Shown: positions 36,944 through 46,687, counted from the stretch's first letter. The stretch: 64,000 bases of DNA from Oleispirillum sp963668495 (GCA_963668495.1 OY764545.1:1984001-2048000), one strand, 5' to 3'. Notes: generated by a model not told the origin, from the letters alone. A program made the numbers and translations.

Positions 36944-37777
36944 ATGCGCATTTGTGCAGGTGTCGTTGTTACGACGTGTGCCTTGATGTGGGCAACTGTT
37001 CCCACTCAGGCACGTGTAGAAGAGCTAAACGCAGATCAGATCATCGCGAAGGCCAATCATGCATCCCTGTATCAGGGGGAAGACTTTCGCGGCAACGTCA
37101 TTATGAAAATTACCAGCAAACAGGGTTTCGTGCGGGAACGGCAATTCAACATGCTGCGTAAGGATGAAGGGCAGGGCGAAGGTAACCAGAAGTACTTTGT
37201 CTTTTTCAGAAAACCAGCCGATGTACGCAAAATGGTCTTTATGGTTCACAAGAAAACAGCCGTGAACGCACATGATGACCGTTGGCTTTACATGCCATCC
37301 TTGGATTTGGTGCGGCGCATTGCCGCCAGTGACAAGCGCACAAGCTTTGTCGGTTCGGACTTTCTGTATGAAGATATCTCTGGTCGTAATCCCGCTGAAG
37401 ACCAGCATGAGCTAACGGAGGTTACAGACAAGGCTTATGTTTTGAAGAGTAAACCCAAACACCCGGATGATGTCGAGTTTTCCTATTACGTGACAATGGT
37501 CGATAAGGCGACGTTTTTGCCCATGCAGATTGCGTTTTTTAAGGGGGATGACCGCCTGTATCGCACGATCAAGGCAAAACAGGTTGAGCTAATCCCGGCC
37601 CAGACCGATGGGGGTCAGAAGGCATATCCAACGGTCATCCATTCCGTTACGGAAAATTTGGACACCGGAAGCAGGACGGAAATGACGTTGTCAAACCTGC
37701 GTTACAATACCGGTGTTGAAACAGGGATATTTTCGGAACGTTATCTTCGCCGTCCACCCCGTGAGGTCACGCGATGA
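36944..37777 (+). CDS. Outer-membrane lipoprotein-sorting (LolA-like) periplasmic protein
   Basis: The protein has 277 residues with a signal peptide (VVVTTCALMWATVPTQA, cut near residue 24). The mature part has the LolA/LolB-like half-barrel features: ADQIIAKANHASLYQGEDFRGNVIMKI, RKPADVRKMVFMV, then DDRWLYMPSLDLVRRI and SFVGSDFLYEDI. This matches the outer-membrane lipoprotein-sorting family commonly encoded next to MMPL-type exporters. It probably carries the exporter's hydrophobic cargo across the periplasm. It overlaps the next gene by four bases. Confidence 0.8.
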   Translation: MRICAGVVVTTCALMWATVPTQARVEELNADQIIAKANHASLYQGEDFRGNVIMKITSKQGFVRERQFNMLRKDEGQGEGNQKYFVFFRKPADVRKMVFMVHKKTAVNAHDDRWLYMPSLDLVRRIAASDKRTSFVGSDFLYEDISGRNPAEDQHELTEVTDKAYVLKSKPKHPDDVEFSYYVTMVDKATFLPMQIAFFKGDDRLYRTIKAKQVELIPAQTDGGQKAYPTVIHSVTENLDTGSRTEMTLSNLRYNTGVETGIFSERYLRRPPREVTR

Positions 37778-39045
37778 AACGATGTGAGTGTCGGCTTTGG
37801 GCTTGGGCAGTACTCTGCCTAAGCCTGTTCGCCCGCCCTGCATGGTCGCAGGAGGCTTCGGTTTGGGATGCTTTTGATACGGATGTGTATGGCTATGTCG
37901 AAGCCCGATCCGGCTTTCGAACGCAAAGTGATGATGAGCAGAAGAATGCCTCTGTGCAGGAATTGCGTTTACAGCTTGAGGCTCTGGTGACCAGTCCTTG
38001 GTTTGATGTGAAATATAAAGGAGACTTGTGGGGGGACGGTGTTACGGAGCGCATCGAACACGATACACGGGAGGCCTATATCTTTGCCCGTCCGACGGAT
38101 GCGGCAGATGTGAAAATCGGACGGCAGATACTGACATGGGGAACCGGAGACCTTGTGTTTGTGAATGATCTTTTCCCAAAGGATTGGCAGTCGTTTTTCA
38201 TCGGTCGAGACGCAGAATATCTTAAGGCTCCGTCCGATGCGGTCAAAATTAGCCTGTTTTCGGAATTGGCAAACATTGACGTGGTGTATTCACCGCAATT
38301 TGACCCTGACCGTTTCGTGACAGGAGAATACCTTTCGTATTGGAGCCATGAGGATTCCCGCTTGGTCGGACAACTCAATCGCCTCAGCACGGATATCCCT
38401 TCGGAATGGTGGCGCGACGGTGAATTGGATTTGCGACTGTATCGTAACATTCATGGTTATGAACTGGCGGCCTATAGCCATCAGGGATACTGGAAACGTC
38501 CGGCAGGGAAAAATCCCTCGGGGCTGAACGCATTTCCCCGGTTGCAGACCTATGGAGCCAGTGTGCGCGGGCAGATCGGGCAGGGAATAGGCAATGCTGA
38601 GTTTGCTTACTATCGATCCAGCGATGATTTGTCTGGTTCTGATCCTGATGTGCGGAATTCGGAACTGCGTTATTTGGTCGGATACGCGCAGGAGCTCGCT
38701 CAGGATTTAAATGTCAGTGCGCAGTATTATTTTGAACATATGCTCGACTATTCAGCGTATAGGGAGAACTATACCGGAACAAAGGCAAGGGATCGTTTGC
38801 GTCAGGTCATGACATTGCAAATTACTCAGCTTCTTATGGGGCAGAATTTGGAACTGTCGGCCTCGGCATATTATTCTCCAACTGATGATGATGCTTATAT
38901 TCGTCCTCATCTGGCATATAATTACACGGATGATGTGGTGCTTGAAGCCGGGGCAAATGTGTTCTTTGGCAATGATGAAAGTACGTTTTTTGCCCAGTTT
39001 CACAACAATACCAATGCGTATGTATCTGTACGTTATAGCTTCTAG
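37774..39045 (+). CDS. Outer-membrane beta-barrel protein of the exporter operon
   Basis: The protein has 423 residues. A Sec signal peptide ends near ARPAWSQ (residue 25). The rest is beta-rich with alternating residues and ends in a C-terminal aromatic (VSVRYSF), typical of BAM substrates. Segments such as KIGRQILTWGTGDLVFVNDLFPKDW recall DUF1302-like porins found with MMPL exporters. As the third gene of the operon it likely forms the outer-membrane step of the same transport route. Confidence 0.78.
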   Translation: MKRCECRLWAWAVLCLSLFARPAWSQEASVWDAFDTDVYGYVEARSGFRTQSDDEQKNASVQELRLQLEALVTSPWFDVKYKGDLWGDGVTERIEHDTREAYIFARPTDAADVKIGRQILTWGTGDLVFVNDLFPKDWQSFFIGRDAEYLKAPSDAVKISLFSELANIDVVYSPQFDPDRFVTGEYLSYWSHEDSRLVGQLNRLSTDIPSEWWRDGELDLRLYRNIHGYELAAYSHQGYWKRPAGKNPSGLNAFPRLQTYGASVRGQIGQGIGNAEFAYYRSSDDLSGSDPDVRNSELRYLVGYAQELAQDLNVSAQYYFEHMLDYSAYRENYTGTKARDRLRQVMTLQITQLLMGQNLELSASAYYSPTDDDAYIRPHLAYNYTDDVVLEAGANVFFGNDESTFFAQFHNNTNAYVSVRYSF

Positions 39046-39145
39046 TGTGAAAGGTAGCGGCTATGGGAAAGAGTTCAGGTCAGTTTCATCTTGTGAATGT
39101 TGGTATCGGTGATATGGACAGTATGATTATTCGTGCGACTTGATC

Positions 39146-39237
39146 TCCGCGAACCCCAAGCGACCAGAAATTCCTTAGGGAGGTTCGCGGAAATTATCTG
39201 TTTTTGGCAGTGATTTTGATGGGTTAGACTGTCTGCT
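39146..39237 (+). promoter_or_regulatory. CRISPR array 1 leader
   Basis: It contains a TCCGCGAACC (39146-39155) / GGTTCGCGGA (39182-39191) inverted repeat and TATCTGTTTTT, both shared with the array 2 leader. It lacks 88 bases present there between two AGGTTCGCGGA copies. Confidence 0.7.
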
Positions 39238-39916
39238 GTCGCCCCTTCACGGGGGCGTGGATTGAAACCCCGGCAACAGTACGCGCCCACGGCAGAGCCA
39301 AGTCGCCCCCTTCACGGGGGCGTGGATTGAAACAGCGCAACCTTGCCGTCATAGACATTGCTTTCGTCGCCCCCTTCACGGGGGCGTGGATTGAAACTTT
39401 CGCAGCCTTAACCCGGACACCATGCCGCGTGTCGCCCCCTTCACGGGGGCGTGGATTGAAACTCCGCCAGCGTTCACTGGGTTAGGTTTGGTTCCAAGTC
39501 GCCCCCTTCACGGGGGCGTGGATTGAAACGGTGTGCAAAGGACGGCAAAGGCGGATGGATGCGTCGCCCCCTTCACGGGGGCGTGGATTGAAACTGGGAT
39601 GATTTCGGCGGCTTTGTCGGGTCTGTAGGTCGCCCCTTCACGGGGGCGTGGATTGAAACAACTCCGGCTACCGATTGCGCCGCGTACGTGTCGTCGCCCC
39701 CTTCGCGGGGGCGTGGATTGAAACTGCGCGCAGGGTTGCGGCCTCTGCATCCAGTGCGTCGCCCCCTTCACGGGGGCGTGGATTGAAACTCGTCTGACTT
39801 GCAGAACCCCACATCGGCAGACGTCGCCCCTTCATGGGGGCGTGGATTGAAATAGACCAACATGGACGGTAGCCACGATCCAGTTGTCGCCTCCTCACGG
39901 AAGGTAAATGAATCCG
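39238..39916 (+). CRISPR. CRISPR array 1, type I-C repeats
   Basis: Eleven repeats, consensus GTCGCCCCCTTCAC followed by GGGGGCGTGGATTGAAAC (32 nt), with spacers of 32-35 nt. Starts: 39238, 39302, 39366, 39431, 39498, 39563, 39629, 39693, 39758, 39823 and a badly degraded last copy at 39886. Repeats 1, 7 and 10 lack one C (31 nt); repeat 8 carries TTCGC in the loop as in array 2. The degraded end is at the right, so the leader is on the left. ORFs across this region are artefacts. Confidence 0.95.
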
Positions 39917-39928
39917 CCGCCATATTGG

Positions 39929-40534
39929 TCAGCGGTATTTCACCTCTCCCGTGAGGGGTGGTTTGTCAAAAAATGTAATGCCACCGCGAATTTCGTGTAG
40001 ATAATCAAGCTGATGGCTGATCATCAGGACGGCGCCTCCTCGTGCGCGAAAGTCCTCAATAATCTGGGCTGTGGTTTGCTGCCAATCCTGATCAAGGAAG
40101 GCGAAGGGCTCATCCAAAAACAAAATATCCGGGTCGCTGGCAAATGCCCGAGCCAAGGACAACCGTCGTCGCATGCCGCCGCTCATTTCTGTTGGTGGTT
40201 GCTCTGCGGGTAAATCAAACCGATCAAGCCAATATTGGGCCGTATCACAGTTGTCGGTTTCGTCTCCGTGCAGGACCAAAAGGATGTTTTCCTGCGCACT
40301 CAACCATGGGATCAAGGCATCATCCTGAAATACACAGGCCAGCCGATTTGTTGCCAGTTTGACAGTTCCCGCATCGGGTGGGCACAGGTTGGCTGCAATT
40401 TCCAGCAGCGTGGTTTTTCCTATGCCTGACGGGCCTTTGATACACAAGGCTTCGAAGGATTGCAGGGAGAGGGAAAAGTCAGAGATTAAACAGCGATCCG
40501 CAAAACTTTTCCGAATATTTGTAAGGCTAAGCAT
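39929..40534 (-). CDS. ABC transporter ATP-binding protein (NitT/TauT type)
   Basis: The protein has 201 residues. Walker A GPSGIGKTTLLE (about 34-45), signature EMSGGMRRRLSLARAF (about 117-132), Walker B DILFLDEPFAFLD (about 135-147) and switch His in MISHQLDYL. It is the last gene of a minus-strand operon, overlapping the permease by eight bases, and powers the importer with the next two genes. It ends 13 bases from the degraded tail of CRISPR array 1. Short for the family, but all motifs are present. Confidence 0.88.
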   Translation of the reverse strand: MLSLTNIRKSFADRCLISDFSLSLQSFEALCIKGPSGIGKTTLLEIAANLCPPDAGTVKLATNRLACVFQDDALIPWLSAQENILLVLHGDETDNCDTAQYWLDRFDLPAEQPPTEMSGGMRRRLSLARAFASDPDILFLDEPFAFLDQDWQQTTAQIIEDFRARGGAVLMISHQLDYLHEIRGGITFFDKPPLTGEVKYR

Positions 40535-41285
40535 TGGCGCTGTTCCGTATCCGTCCAGAGAAGGTTTGAGCTTTCAGCCGCATGGGCGCGATCCCCCAAA
40601 TTTCGATGGCAATGCCAATCGCAGTCACAAGGATGGCCCACGCAAACAGGGTTGGCATTTCCAACATACGATAAGCCCAAAATATTTTGGCTCCGATCCC
40701 TTCGTCGGCACCAAGGAACTCAGCCATAACCGTGACTTTCCAACAGACCGACGCACTGTAGGATAATCCCGCCAATACATAGGGGATGGTGCTGGGAAAA
40801 ACGATTTTGCTGATGATGCGCCATTCCGACAGACGATAAATCTTAGCCATATCAAACAGGCGCGGGTCAATGTTGATGCAGCCCTGTACGGTATTGGCAA
40901 ACAGGGGCGGTAAGACGGAAACAAAAACCACAGAGACCGGAATAACTCCACCGGTTCCGGCCCAAACCATCAACAGGGTTAGCCAGACTATGGTCGGGCA
41001 AGTTTGTAAGGCTGCAACAATTGGCGTGCAAAACCGCAATACCGGGCGATACCGCCCCGCCAATAGCCCCAAAATTACGGCAACGGCAAGTCCGCTGACC
41101 AGCCCAAGCAGACCACGGGCAAGGGTAATTGCGATGGTACGCCATAGGTCGACGGTGCTGACCATTGTGGCGATATAGGTGATGACTGATATTGGTGAGG
41201 GGACCAATGCCGGCCCCATTTGCCATGATGCCCATACCCAACCGATAACCAGTAGGGTAACGGCACTGATTGCAGGTAGATTCAT
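40527..41285 (-). CDS. ABC transporter permease (SsuC/TauC type)
   Basis: The protein has 252 residues with about six membrane helices. Conserved binding-protein-dependent transport loop is FDMAKIYRLSEWRIISKIVFP, the EAA motif that contacts the ATPase. The family includes sulfonate, taurine, nitrate and pyrimidine permeases, so substrate cannot be told from sequence. The stop and start overlaps with its neighbours (41282-41285 and 40527-40534) show translational coupling. Confidence 0.85.
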   Translation of the reverse strand: MNLPAISAVTLLVIGWVWASWQMGPALVPSPISVITYIATMVSTVDLWRTIAITLARGLLGLVSGLAVAVILGLLAGRYRPVLRFCTPIVAALQTCPTIVWLTLLMVWAGTGGVIPVSVVFVSVLPPLFANTVQGCINIDPRLFDMAKIYRLSEWRIISKIVFPSTIPYVLAGLSYSASVCWKVTVMAEFLGADEGIGAKIFWAYRMLEMPTLFAWAILVTAIGIAIEIWGIAPMRLKAQTFSGRIRNSANA

Positions 41286-42268
41286 GGCTGTTCATGCCCA
41301 AAGAATGTATCTGGCAGTTTGAGGGGACTTGCGCCTTCTGGGGTAATCAGGTCCAGATACTCTAGGATTGCGGCCTTGGCTTCTTGTGCTGTTTCGACCC
41401 GGATTAGATCCCGTTGCATGGATTGTAGGGCAAGGTCTTTGGCGATAAAGCCTTCGAAGGATTTGGGCAAAGCGGCAATGCCGGATGCCGGGTCCATGCG
41501 TAAGCGTGCTTCCTGTTTTTCCAGTGCGTCGCGGATGGCGGCGGCGAGTTCAGGGTGTTGTCGTGCCGTGTTGGTGTTGATGGCAATTCCCGCCAGCGGC
41601 AATACGGGGTCTTTCCCCATCATTTTCCCATATTCAGCCTCCACATTTGCGATGATTTTTAGCTCTGGCACTTTGTGGAGTAAAACAGTCACCAGCGGTT
41701 CGGGCAGAATGACCAAATCACTTTCATTTTTCATAACCGACAGAGCCAATTGTTTGGGCTGTTGGGGCACGTAATGGAAATGGGGCAGGGCGGTGGCTTC
41801 CATTGCTCGCAGAACTGGAACCACCGGAGAATGCGGTGGTGCAATGGCGACAGGATGGCCCTTTGGTAGGGCAAGAAAATCATCGAATGACTTGATGTTT
41901 TTATCGCGGCTGAGGATATAGAACTTCTTCCACCCGGTAACGCTGAGCAACTGTACGGGGGCCCCACGGCTTGCGGCCTTGGCAAATCCATCAACATGAC
42001 CAACCCATAAATCCCCTTTGCCTGCCAGCATCAAGCCTTGCAAGTTGTCCAGCGATTTCCAGAACTTGATATTAAGGGGAAGGTCAAGGTCACCCCGGTC
42101 TAATGCCGCCCAGAACGGAATTTGCGGACTGGTTGCCTGTCCGGTTGTGTATATGGTGAAACCTTGCCCCGTTTCTGGGGCAAGGTGGTTTGCAGACGGC
42201 TTTTGCAGGGCAAATCCACCGATGATGATGGCGATGACTCCGGCAAATAACCATGCAAAACGTTTCAT
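41282..42268 (-). CDS. ABC transporter substrate-binding protein (NMT1/SsuA-like)
   Basis: The protein has 328 residues with an N-terminal membrane anchor or signal peptide (FAWLFAGVIAIIIGGFAL). The mature sequence has the two-lobe pattern of NMT1/SsuA-like proteins: QATSPQIPFWAALDRGDL, NLQGLMLAGKGDLWVGHVDG and PEPLVTVLLHKVPEL. It starts 12 bases after the TonB-dependent receptor stop. It likely binds the compound that the receptor imports. Confidence 0.8.
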   Translation of the reverse strand: MKRFAWLFAGVIAIIIGGFALQKPSANHLAPETGQGFTIYTTGQATSPQIPFWAALDRGDLDLPLNIKFWKSLDNLQGLMLAGKGDLWVGHVDGFAKAASRGAPVQLLSVTGWKKFYILSRDKNIKSFDDFLALPKGHPVAIAPPHSPVVPVLRAMEATALPHFHYVPQQPKQLALSVMKNESDLVILPEPLVTVLLHKVPELKIIANVEAEYGKMMGKDPVLPLAGIAINTNTARQHPELAAAIRDALEKQEARLRMDPASGIAALPKSFEGFIAKDLALQSMQRDLIRVETAQEAKAAILEYLDLITPEGASPLKLPDTFFGHEQP

Positions 42269-42280
42269 GATTTCATCCTT

Positions 42281-44287
42281 TTAGAATGCAATTCTGTACA
42301 TGAGGGCCGCATTGAATCCTGGGTCCAGCAATTCAACATTGCGGGAGTTGGCAAGGTGATTACGGTGCTCGTTGTCGAAAATGTTATCCAGTGTGAGTGA
42401 CAGCTCATGCTTGGTGTTCTGGATGTCAAAACTGTACCCAGCGGCAGCGTTGACTTGAACCCAGCCATTGGTGCGATCCGTGCCGGAGGGAACCTCGTCC
42501 TGTTTCCATGCCCATGGCATTTCCGCCCGAAGCCAGAACCCGTTCTCCATGGCATATTTGGCACCGATGTTGCCGTTTACGGGGGCAATTTCCGCCAACG
42601 GTTCATCATTTTTGGTGTCTTCACCATTGGCTAGGGCCAGATTGGCAAACCCGGTCAATTGGTCGGTAAAGCGGAATTGTGTATCCAATTCCACGCCCAT
42701 GATGCGGACTTCCCCGACGTTTTCCATACGGTCTTTTGTGCCATCGAGATTCTTGGCGGTGATGTAATCCGTAATGGTGTTGTAGTACGCAGATGCAGAA
42801 AGTTTCAGCGGACCATCTGTGTAGTGCGCACCGTATTCAAAGAAGTATGATTTCTCTGGGTCAAGGCCCGGGTTGCCGATGACTGGGCGACCCGCCAGCC
42901 TGATATCCTTGAACAGGTCCAAAATATCAGGCGTGCGATAACTGGTGGCGGCGATTGCCGTGTGTGACCAATTTTTTGATGCGGTCCATGTCAGGCCGCC
43001 ATGGGCATTCCAACTGACATCGGACCGGGTTCCGGCTTCGACGGAAATGTTCGCCCCGTTGTTTTCGTTATTTTTAATGCGGACGTAATCAAGGCGACCA
43101 CCCAGATTTGCCGACCATTCCTCGGCAATTGGGAAGTTATCTTCTACGTATGCGCCAACGGTCAGTTGGTGCGTGTCCGGTGTCGGGTGGTCATAGCGCA
43201 CGGTGCCGTTATTCAAATACCGCTGGCGATCAGACACCATGTGCCAATCGCTGGCTTCAATTCCGGCAACTACGGCGTGGTCATCGAAATTCAGAACAGA
43301 TTGGACCTTGCCGCCGATGGTCGTGTGATCCGCATTGGGCGTAATTTTCGCAATCATTGCATTGGGATTGCTGATGCGGACATGTCGTTCGTTCAGGCCG
43401 TAATAGACACTGAAATCAAGCTGTTCAAGCACATCGGACGCCGGAGTATACGTCGCACCAAGGTTCACCATGGTATTGCTGGTGTCCGGGTATGTGATCG
43501 GGGCCGATTGTGGCATTGCCGGGGAGCCGCCGGGAATGCCGATTTCGTTCGCCGTTAGGTGCAATGCCTGAAAATTCATTTCCCATTGCTCATTCAACAG
43601 CATCCGACCAGCAAGGCGGAAATAGCTGTCTTCAAATTTGCTGTTGGGAATATCTTTGTCATTGCCGCCATCATAGTCTTTATGATCGCGACCGCCATAG
43701 CTGCCTTGCAGCCAGTAATTTTCAGTGTTTACGCCTGCGCGCAGATATCCATCTACCCCTTGTGGATTGGATGACAGTTTGGTGATCATTTCACCATTAA
43801 CCTGAGTTTCCGTGCTGTAGTGCCCGGTTTTGGTAATGATGTTGACCACGCCGCCGGTGGAGCCAGAGCCGTAAAGGGCACTGATCGGGCCTTTCAGCAC
43901 TTCGATCCGTTCGACGTCCATGGGGTTGATGAAGCCAAGGCGGGCGTTGATCTCTGTCGCGGTGTTCAGGCGGACGCCATCAATAAGAACAATGACAGAA
44001 GGCCCAGACATACCACGAATGTTGATGCCTGCACCCCATGCGGAGTCAGCATTTTTACTGAGCCCGGGTATGCGTGACAGCGCGTCGGCGATACTTTCAT
44101 TGGGTGACAGTTTGATCACATCTTTATCAACGATCCCGATACCACCGGGAGTTTGAGACAGTGTGCTTTGAGTGCCGCGGGCAGAGACAATCACATCATC
44201 AAGCACAATTTCCTCAGCCAAAGCTGGCGTGGAAATGGCGGTGATAATGCTAACCCCAAGTGCAGCAGAGTTTTGTAATTTTAACAT
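42281..44287 (-). CDS. TonB-dependent outer-membrane receptor
   Basis: The protein has 668 residues. A signal peptide ends near TPALAEE. The TonB box region is likely EIVLDDVIVSA, then a plug domain (about 35-150: GINIRGMSGPSVIVLIDGVRL, VERIEVLKGPISALYGSGSTGGVVNIITK) and a 22-strand barrel ending in LMYRIAF. It resembles receptors for siderophores, haem and cobalamin. The substrate is unresolved. Operon context with an E-type ABC importer and a PchR-like regulator points to a metal chelate. Confidence 0.9.
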   Translation of the reverse strand: MLKLQNSAALGVSIITAISTPALAEEIVLDDVIVSARGTQSTLSQTPGGIGIVDKDVIKLSPNESIADALSRIPGLSKNADSAWGAGINIRGMSGPSVIVLIDGVRLNTATEINARLGFINPMDVERIEVLKGPISALYGSGSTGGVVNIITKTGHYSTETQVNGEMITKLSSNPQGVDGYLRAGVNTENYWLQGSYGGRDHKDYDGGNDKDIPNSKFEDSYFRLAGRMLLNEQWEMNFQALHLTANEIGIPGGSPAMPQSAPITYPDTSNTMVNLGATYTPASDVLEQLDFSVYYGLNERHVRISNPNAMIAKITPNADHTTIGGKVQSVLNFDDHAVVAGIEASDWHMVSDRQRYLNNGTVRYDHPTPDTHQLTVGAYVEDNFPIAEEWSANLGGRLDYVRIKNNENNGANISVEAGTRSDVSWNAHGGLTWTASKNWSHTAIAATSYRTPDILDLFKDIRLAGRPVIGNPGLDPEKSYFFEYGAHYTDGPLKLSASAYYNTITDYITAKNLDGTKDRMENVGEVRIMGVELDTQFRFTDQLTGFANLALANGEDTKNDEPLAEIAPVNGNIGAKYAMENGFWLRAEMPWAWKQDEVPSGTDRTNGWVQVNAAAGYSFDIQNTKHELSLTLDNIFDNEHRNHLANSRNVELLDPGFNAALMYRIAF

Positions 44288-45201
44288 TAATTAGCCTCTG
44301 GAGCTGAGTGAGCGTTTGGGAGCGCAACGGGAGAGCCAAGGGCGCACACAGCGTCCCAGCCAACCCATTGCAACGTGTCGCGTGGCGGTCGTGCCGGCAT
44401 ATCATCCGGCCATGGTGTTTCGGCCCGTACGGGAATGAGGGCCCCTGTCAGGGAAAGGTAGTTTTGATAATCTGCAGACAGCAAATGCCGCAGGAATTTG
44501 ACGGCGTCCGGGTGTGGATCGCGTTTTAGGCAGGCAACAAGGCCGACGCACCACGCCCCAGAACGGGGCCAGACCATGGTGCCGTTATCATTGCGGTATG
44601 TGCGGCTGAATGCCGGAATGCTGACCCCGGCAGCAAAGTGTCCGGCGTCGATTTCCTTGTTGATGTCCAGTGGTGTGTAATTGGTATTGATATTGGCAAT
44701 GACTTCCGTCGCCTGATCCCCGTAATCGGATGACATTTTGGCGGCAAAGAAATCCGGCATAGGGGTGTCTTTTGGCGGGACAGCAACCCGGCGACAAATG
44801 TCGGGGCGGCACAGGTCACTCCAATCCGTAATCATCGGCGATACGTGTCGATTGACGGCGAGCACCAGTGGCACGAACCCGATAACACGAAAATAGGGCG
44901 ACGGCTCACCCATGCCGAGCTCAACCAATTCCGGGCGCATGGGCGGCAGGTCTTGGGGCATGGGGGCTAGGTTGCCTTTTGATTCCAATTGCCGCAGGTT
45001 ATAAACGTATTGGGGGTATGCCGTGATGGTCAAATCCGGGATTTCATTTTGCCCGTGACCGAACTCACGCGAAAAGTCGAGCATTTCCTGATGCAATTGA
45101 GCCGCTGCCGGGGCCAAATTGGGGGCAATAACCGTCAAATCGTTGCTGGTTTTTCGGGCAATATTGGGCGCAATGGCGATATAGGCTGTGCCGGTGGTCA
45201 T
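44287..45201 (-). CDS. Solute-binding-like protein, no obvious signal peptide
   Basis: The protein has 304 residues. It has features of ABC-type extracellular solute-binding proteins (DLTITAYPQYVYNLRQLE, YFRVIGFVPLVLAVNRH, DWSDLCRPDICRRVAVP), including the segment where iron- or molybdate-type binders hold ligand. The first 25 residues are not a clear signal peptide, which is odd for such a protein. It overlaps the upstream ATPase by four bases and shares a base with the TonB receptor stop/start. Whether it is periplasmic is uncertain. Confidence 0.6.
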   Translation of the reverse strand: MTTGTAYIAIAPNIARKTSNDLTVIAPNLAPAAAQLHQEMLDFSREFGHGQNEIPDLTITAYPQYVYNLRQLESKGNLAPMPQDLPPMRPELVELGMGEPSPYFRVIGFVPLVLAVNRHVSPMITDWSDLCRPDICRRVAVPPKDTPMPDFFAAKMSSDYGDQATEVIANINTNYTPLDINKEIDAGHFAAGVSIPAFSRTYRNDNGTMVWPRSGAWCVGLVACLKRDPHPDAVKFLRHLLSADYQNYLSLTGALIPVRAETPWPDDMPARPPRDTLQWVGWDAVCALGSPVALPNAHSAPEAN

Positions 45202-45980
45202 GCTGATACGGTCTCCGAACGCGGTTGATGGGGGCTGAGGTCTGTGATGATTTGGCCTTGTCGCAAAGCCTCGCGCACGCTGGTTAGGACGCTGTCCATG
45301 TCCTTCAGACTTTGGGCGTTGTGCCGTTCAATGGTGTCCGCTGCAATCAGGTCAGACATGCCGCCGTTTGCCATGACCAGCCGTTGCTTGTTCATCAGAA
45401 TGAGCACAGGATCATGGGTGGCGCAAAAAGCGATCTTGTTATGCCCACATAGAATTTCGAGGGCTTTGTATTTGTCGATCCCGGCGTTTTCCACTTCGTC
45501 GATCAGCACGATGGGGGCATCGGATAAAATGGCGATATCGGCAATCATCAATGCGCGGGATTGTCCGCCGCTCAAGACTTGCAAACCCATGTCCGCGGTT
45601 ATGGGTTCCCCACACAGGGAATTGGCAACCGACAAAATCGGGGGGACATGATTTGTGGCTGTTTTGCCCTTACTTTCTGCGTGTAACTCTATGAATTGAG
45701 CCACGGTCGCATCCATAACAAAATTGGTTTTTTGTGACAGGGTCGCGACAAGGTTGCTGCTGATTTCGGTTTGTGGTTTGCCGTTAATCAGAACCTTCCG
45801 CCCTGTGCAGGAATCTCCGATTACGGCTTGCTCAATATCCATCAGTAATTCGCTTTTGCCGGAGCCTGTCGGGCCGACAATGGCAAGAGAATCTCCGGGT
45901 GACAGGTCCAGCCTGGAAATGCGCTCTGGTTGGCCTTGTTTGTCTGTGCCGGACAGAATAGTGATGGTGTCTATGCGCAT
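45198..45980 (-). CDS. ABC-type ATPase, stand-alone
   Basis: The protein has 260 residues from ATG 45980, chosen because GGAGG lies about nine bases upstream; it overlaps the GTPase gene end by 10 bases. Walker A AIVGPTGSGKSELL (about 38-51), signature VLSGGQSRALMIADIAI, Walker B PIVLIDEVENAG and His-switch FCATHDPV. No partner permease is adjacent, so it may instead serve as a soluble accessory ATPase for the uptake system. The family tells only that it is ABC-type. Confidence 0.75.
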   Translation of the reverse strand: MRIDTITILSGTDKQGQPERISRLDLSPGDSLAIVGPTGSGKSELLMDIEQAVIGDSCTGRKVLINGKPQTEISSNLVATLSQKTNFVMDATVAQFIELHAESKGKTATNHVPPILSVANSLCGEPITADMGLQVLSGGQSRALMIADIAILSDAPIVLIDEVENAGIDKYKALEILCGHNKIAFCATHDPVLILMNKQRLVMANGGMSDLIAADTIERHNAQSLKDMDSVLTSVREALRQGQIITDLSPHQPRSETVSA

Positions 45981-46687
45981 GGGCAGGATCCTCCGCATAG
46001 TAATTTTTCCACATTCCCCGACTGGTATCGTTTGCCGATGCGGGTTTCCCCGGTGCAGTAGGAGCATATGGACGCAGGCATGGAATAGCGTAGACGCTGG
46101 CCTTCCATCTCCCATTCGGTTTCAGGTGTGTAATCAGGCCAAGTGTTGAAATGGTTTTTCAGGCGCAATGTGCCGACACCAGTTAACCCATTCACGTGTA
46201 GGATGTCGGCGGTGGTGTTAACTTGGCGAATGCGGTGAGTGAAAACCTCTTTTTCCGCCTGAGATACCAGATCGCTTTTCGTGACGATCACAATGTCGGC
46301 AAGGGTAAGGGCAGGGCCCATTTTTGATGGGACTTCCATGCCCCCCAGATTATCGATAACAGTTAAGGCTGGAATGCCATGAACGTGTGGGGCACAGCGG
46401 AAGCATAGCCCGGCAGTTTCGATCATAAGCAAGTCGACATTTTGATTTCTGCCCCAGGTGTAGGCTTCCTCAAGATTGGAGACAAAGAAATGATCGGGGC
46501 ACAGATAATCAGACAGCCCCTGAATTGCCGGAATACCAAGCCGATTTCGATAAATTTGATCGTCAACCGTGCTGAGCGTATCAAATTTTACGGCGGCAAC
46601 TTTGCGCTTATCACGCATAAGCGTGCGCGCCAGATGTAGCGCGACTGAAGTTTTTCCGGCACTTGGCGTGCCTGCTATTGTTACCAT
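45971..46687 (-). CDS. HypB/UreG/CobW-like P-loop GTPase
   Basis: The protein has 238 residues from ATG 46687 (MVTIAGTPSAGKTS); the frame extends to ATG 46732 across a probable promoter box. Walker A GTPSAGKT, LLMIETAGLCFRCAPHV as the metal-switch region and NKxD-like VTKSDLV are as in metal-insertion GTPases of the SIMIBI class. The C-terminus is cysteine rich (CSYCTGETRI and CGGSCPCA), suitable for metal binding. First gene of the seven-gene uptake operon. A metallochaperone role is inferred. Confidence 0.7.
   Translation of the reverse strand: MVTIAGTPSAGKTSVALHLARTLMRDKRKVAAVKFDTLSTVDDQIYRNRLGIPAIQGLSDYLCPDHFFVSNLEEAYTWGRNQNVDLLMIETAGLCFRCAPHVHGIPALTVIDNLGGMEVPSKMGPALTLADIVIVTKSDLVSQAEKEVFTHRIRQVNTTADILHVNGLTGVGTLRLKNHFNTWPDYTPETEWEMEGQRLRYSMPASICSYCTGETRIGKRYQSGNVEKLLCGGSCPCA

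Noticed and set aside
39508..39898. Repetitive ORFs across CRISPR array 1 (FNPRPREG-like repeats)
   Set aside because: These are translations of CRISPR repeats, not proteins.
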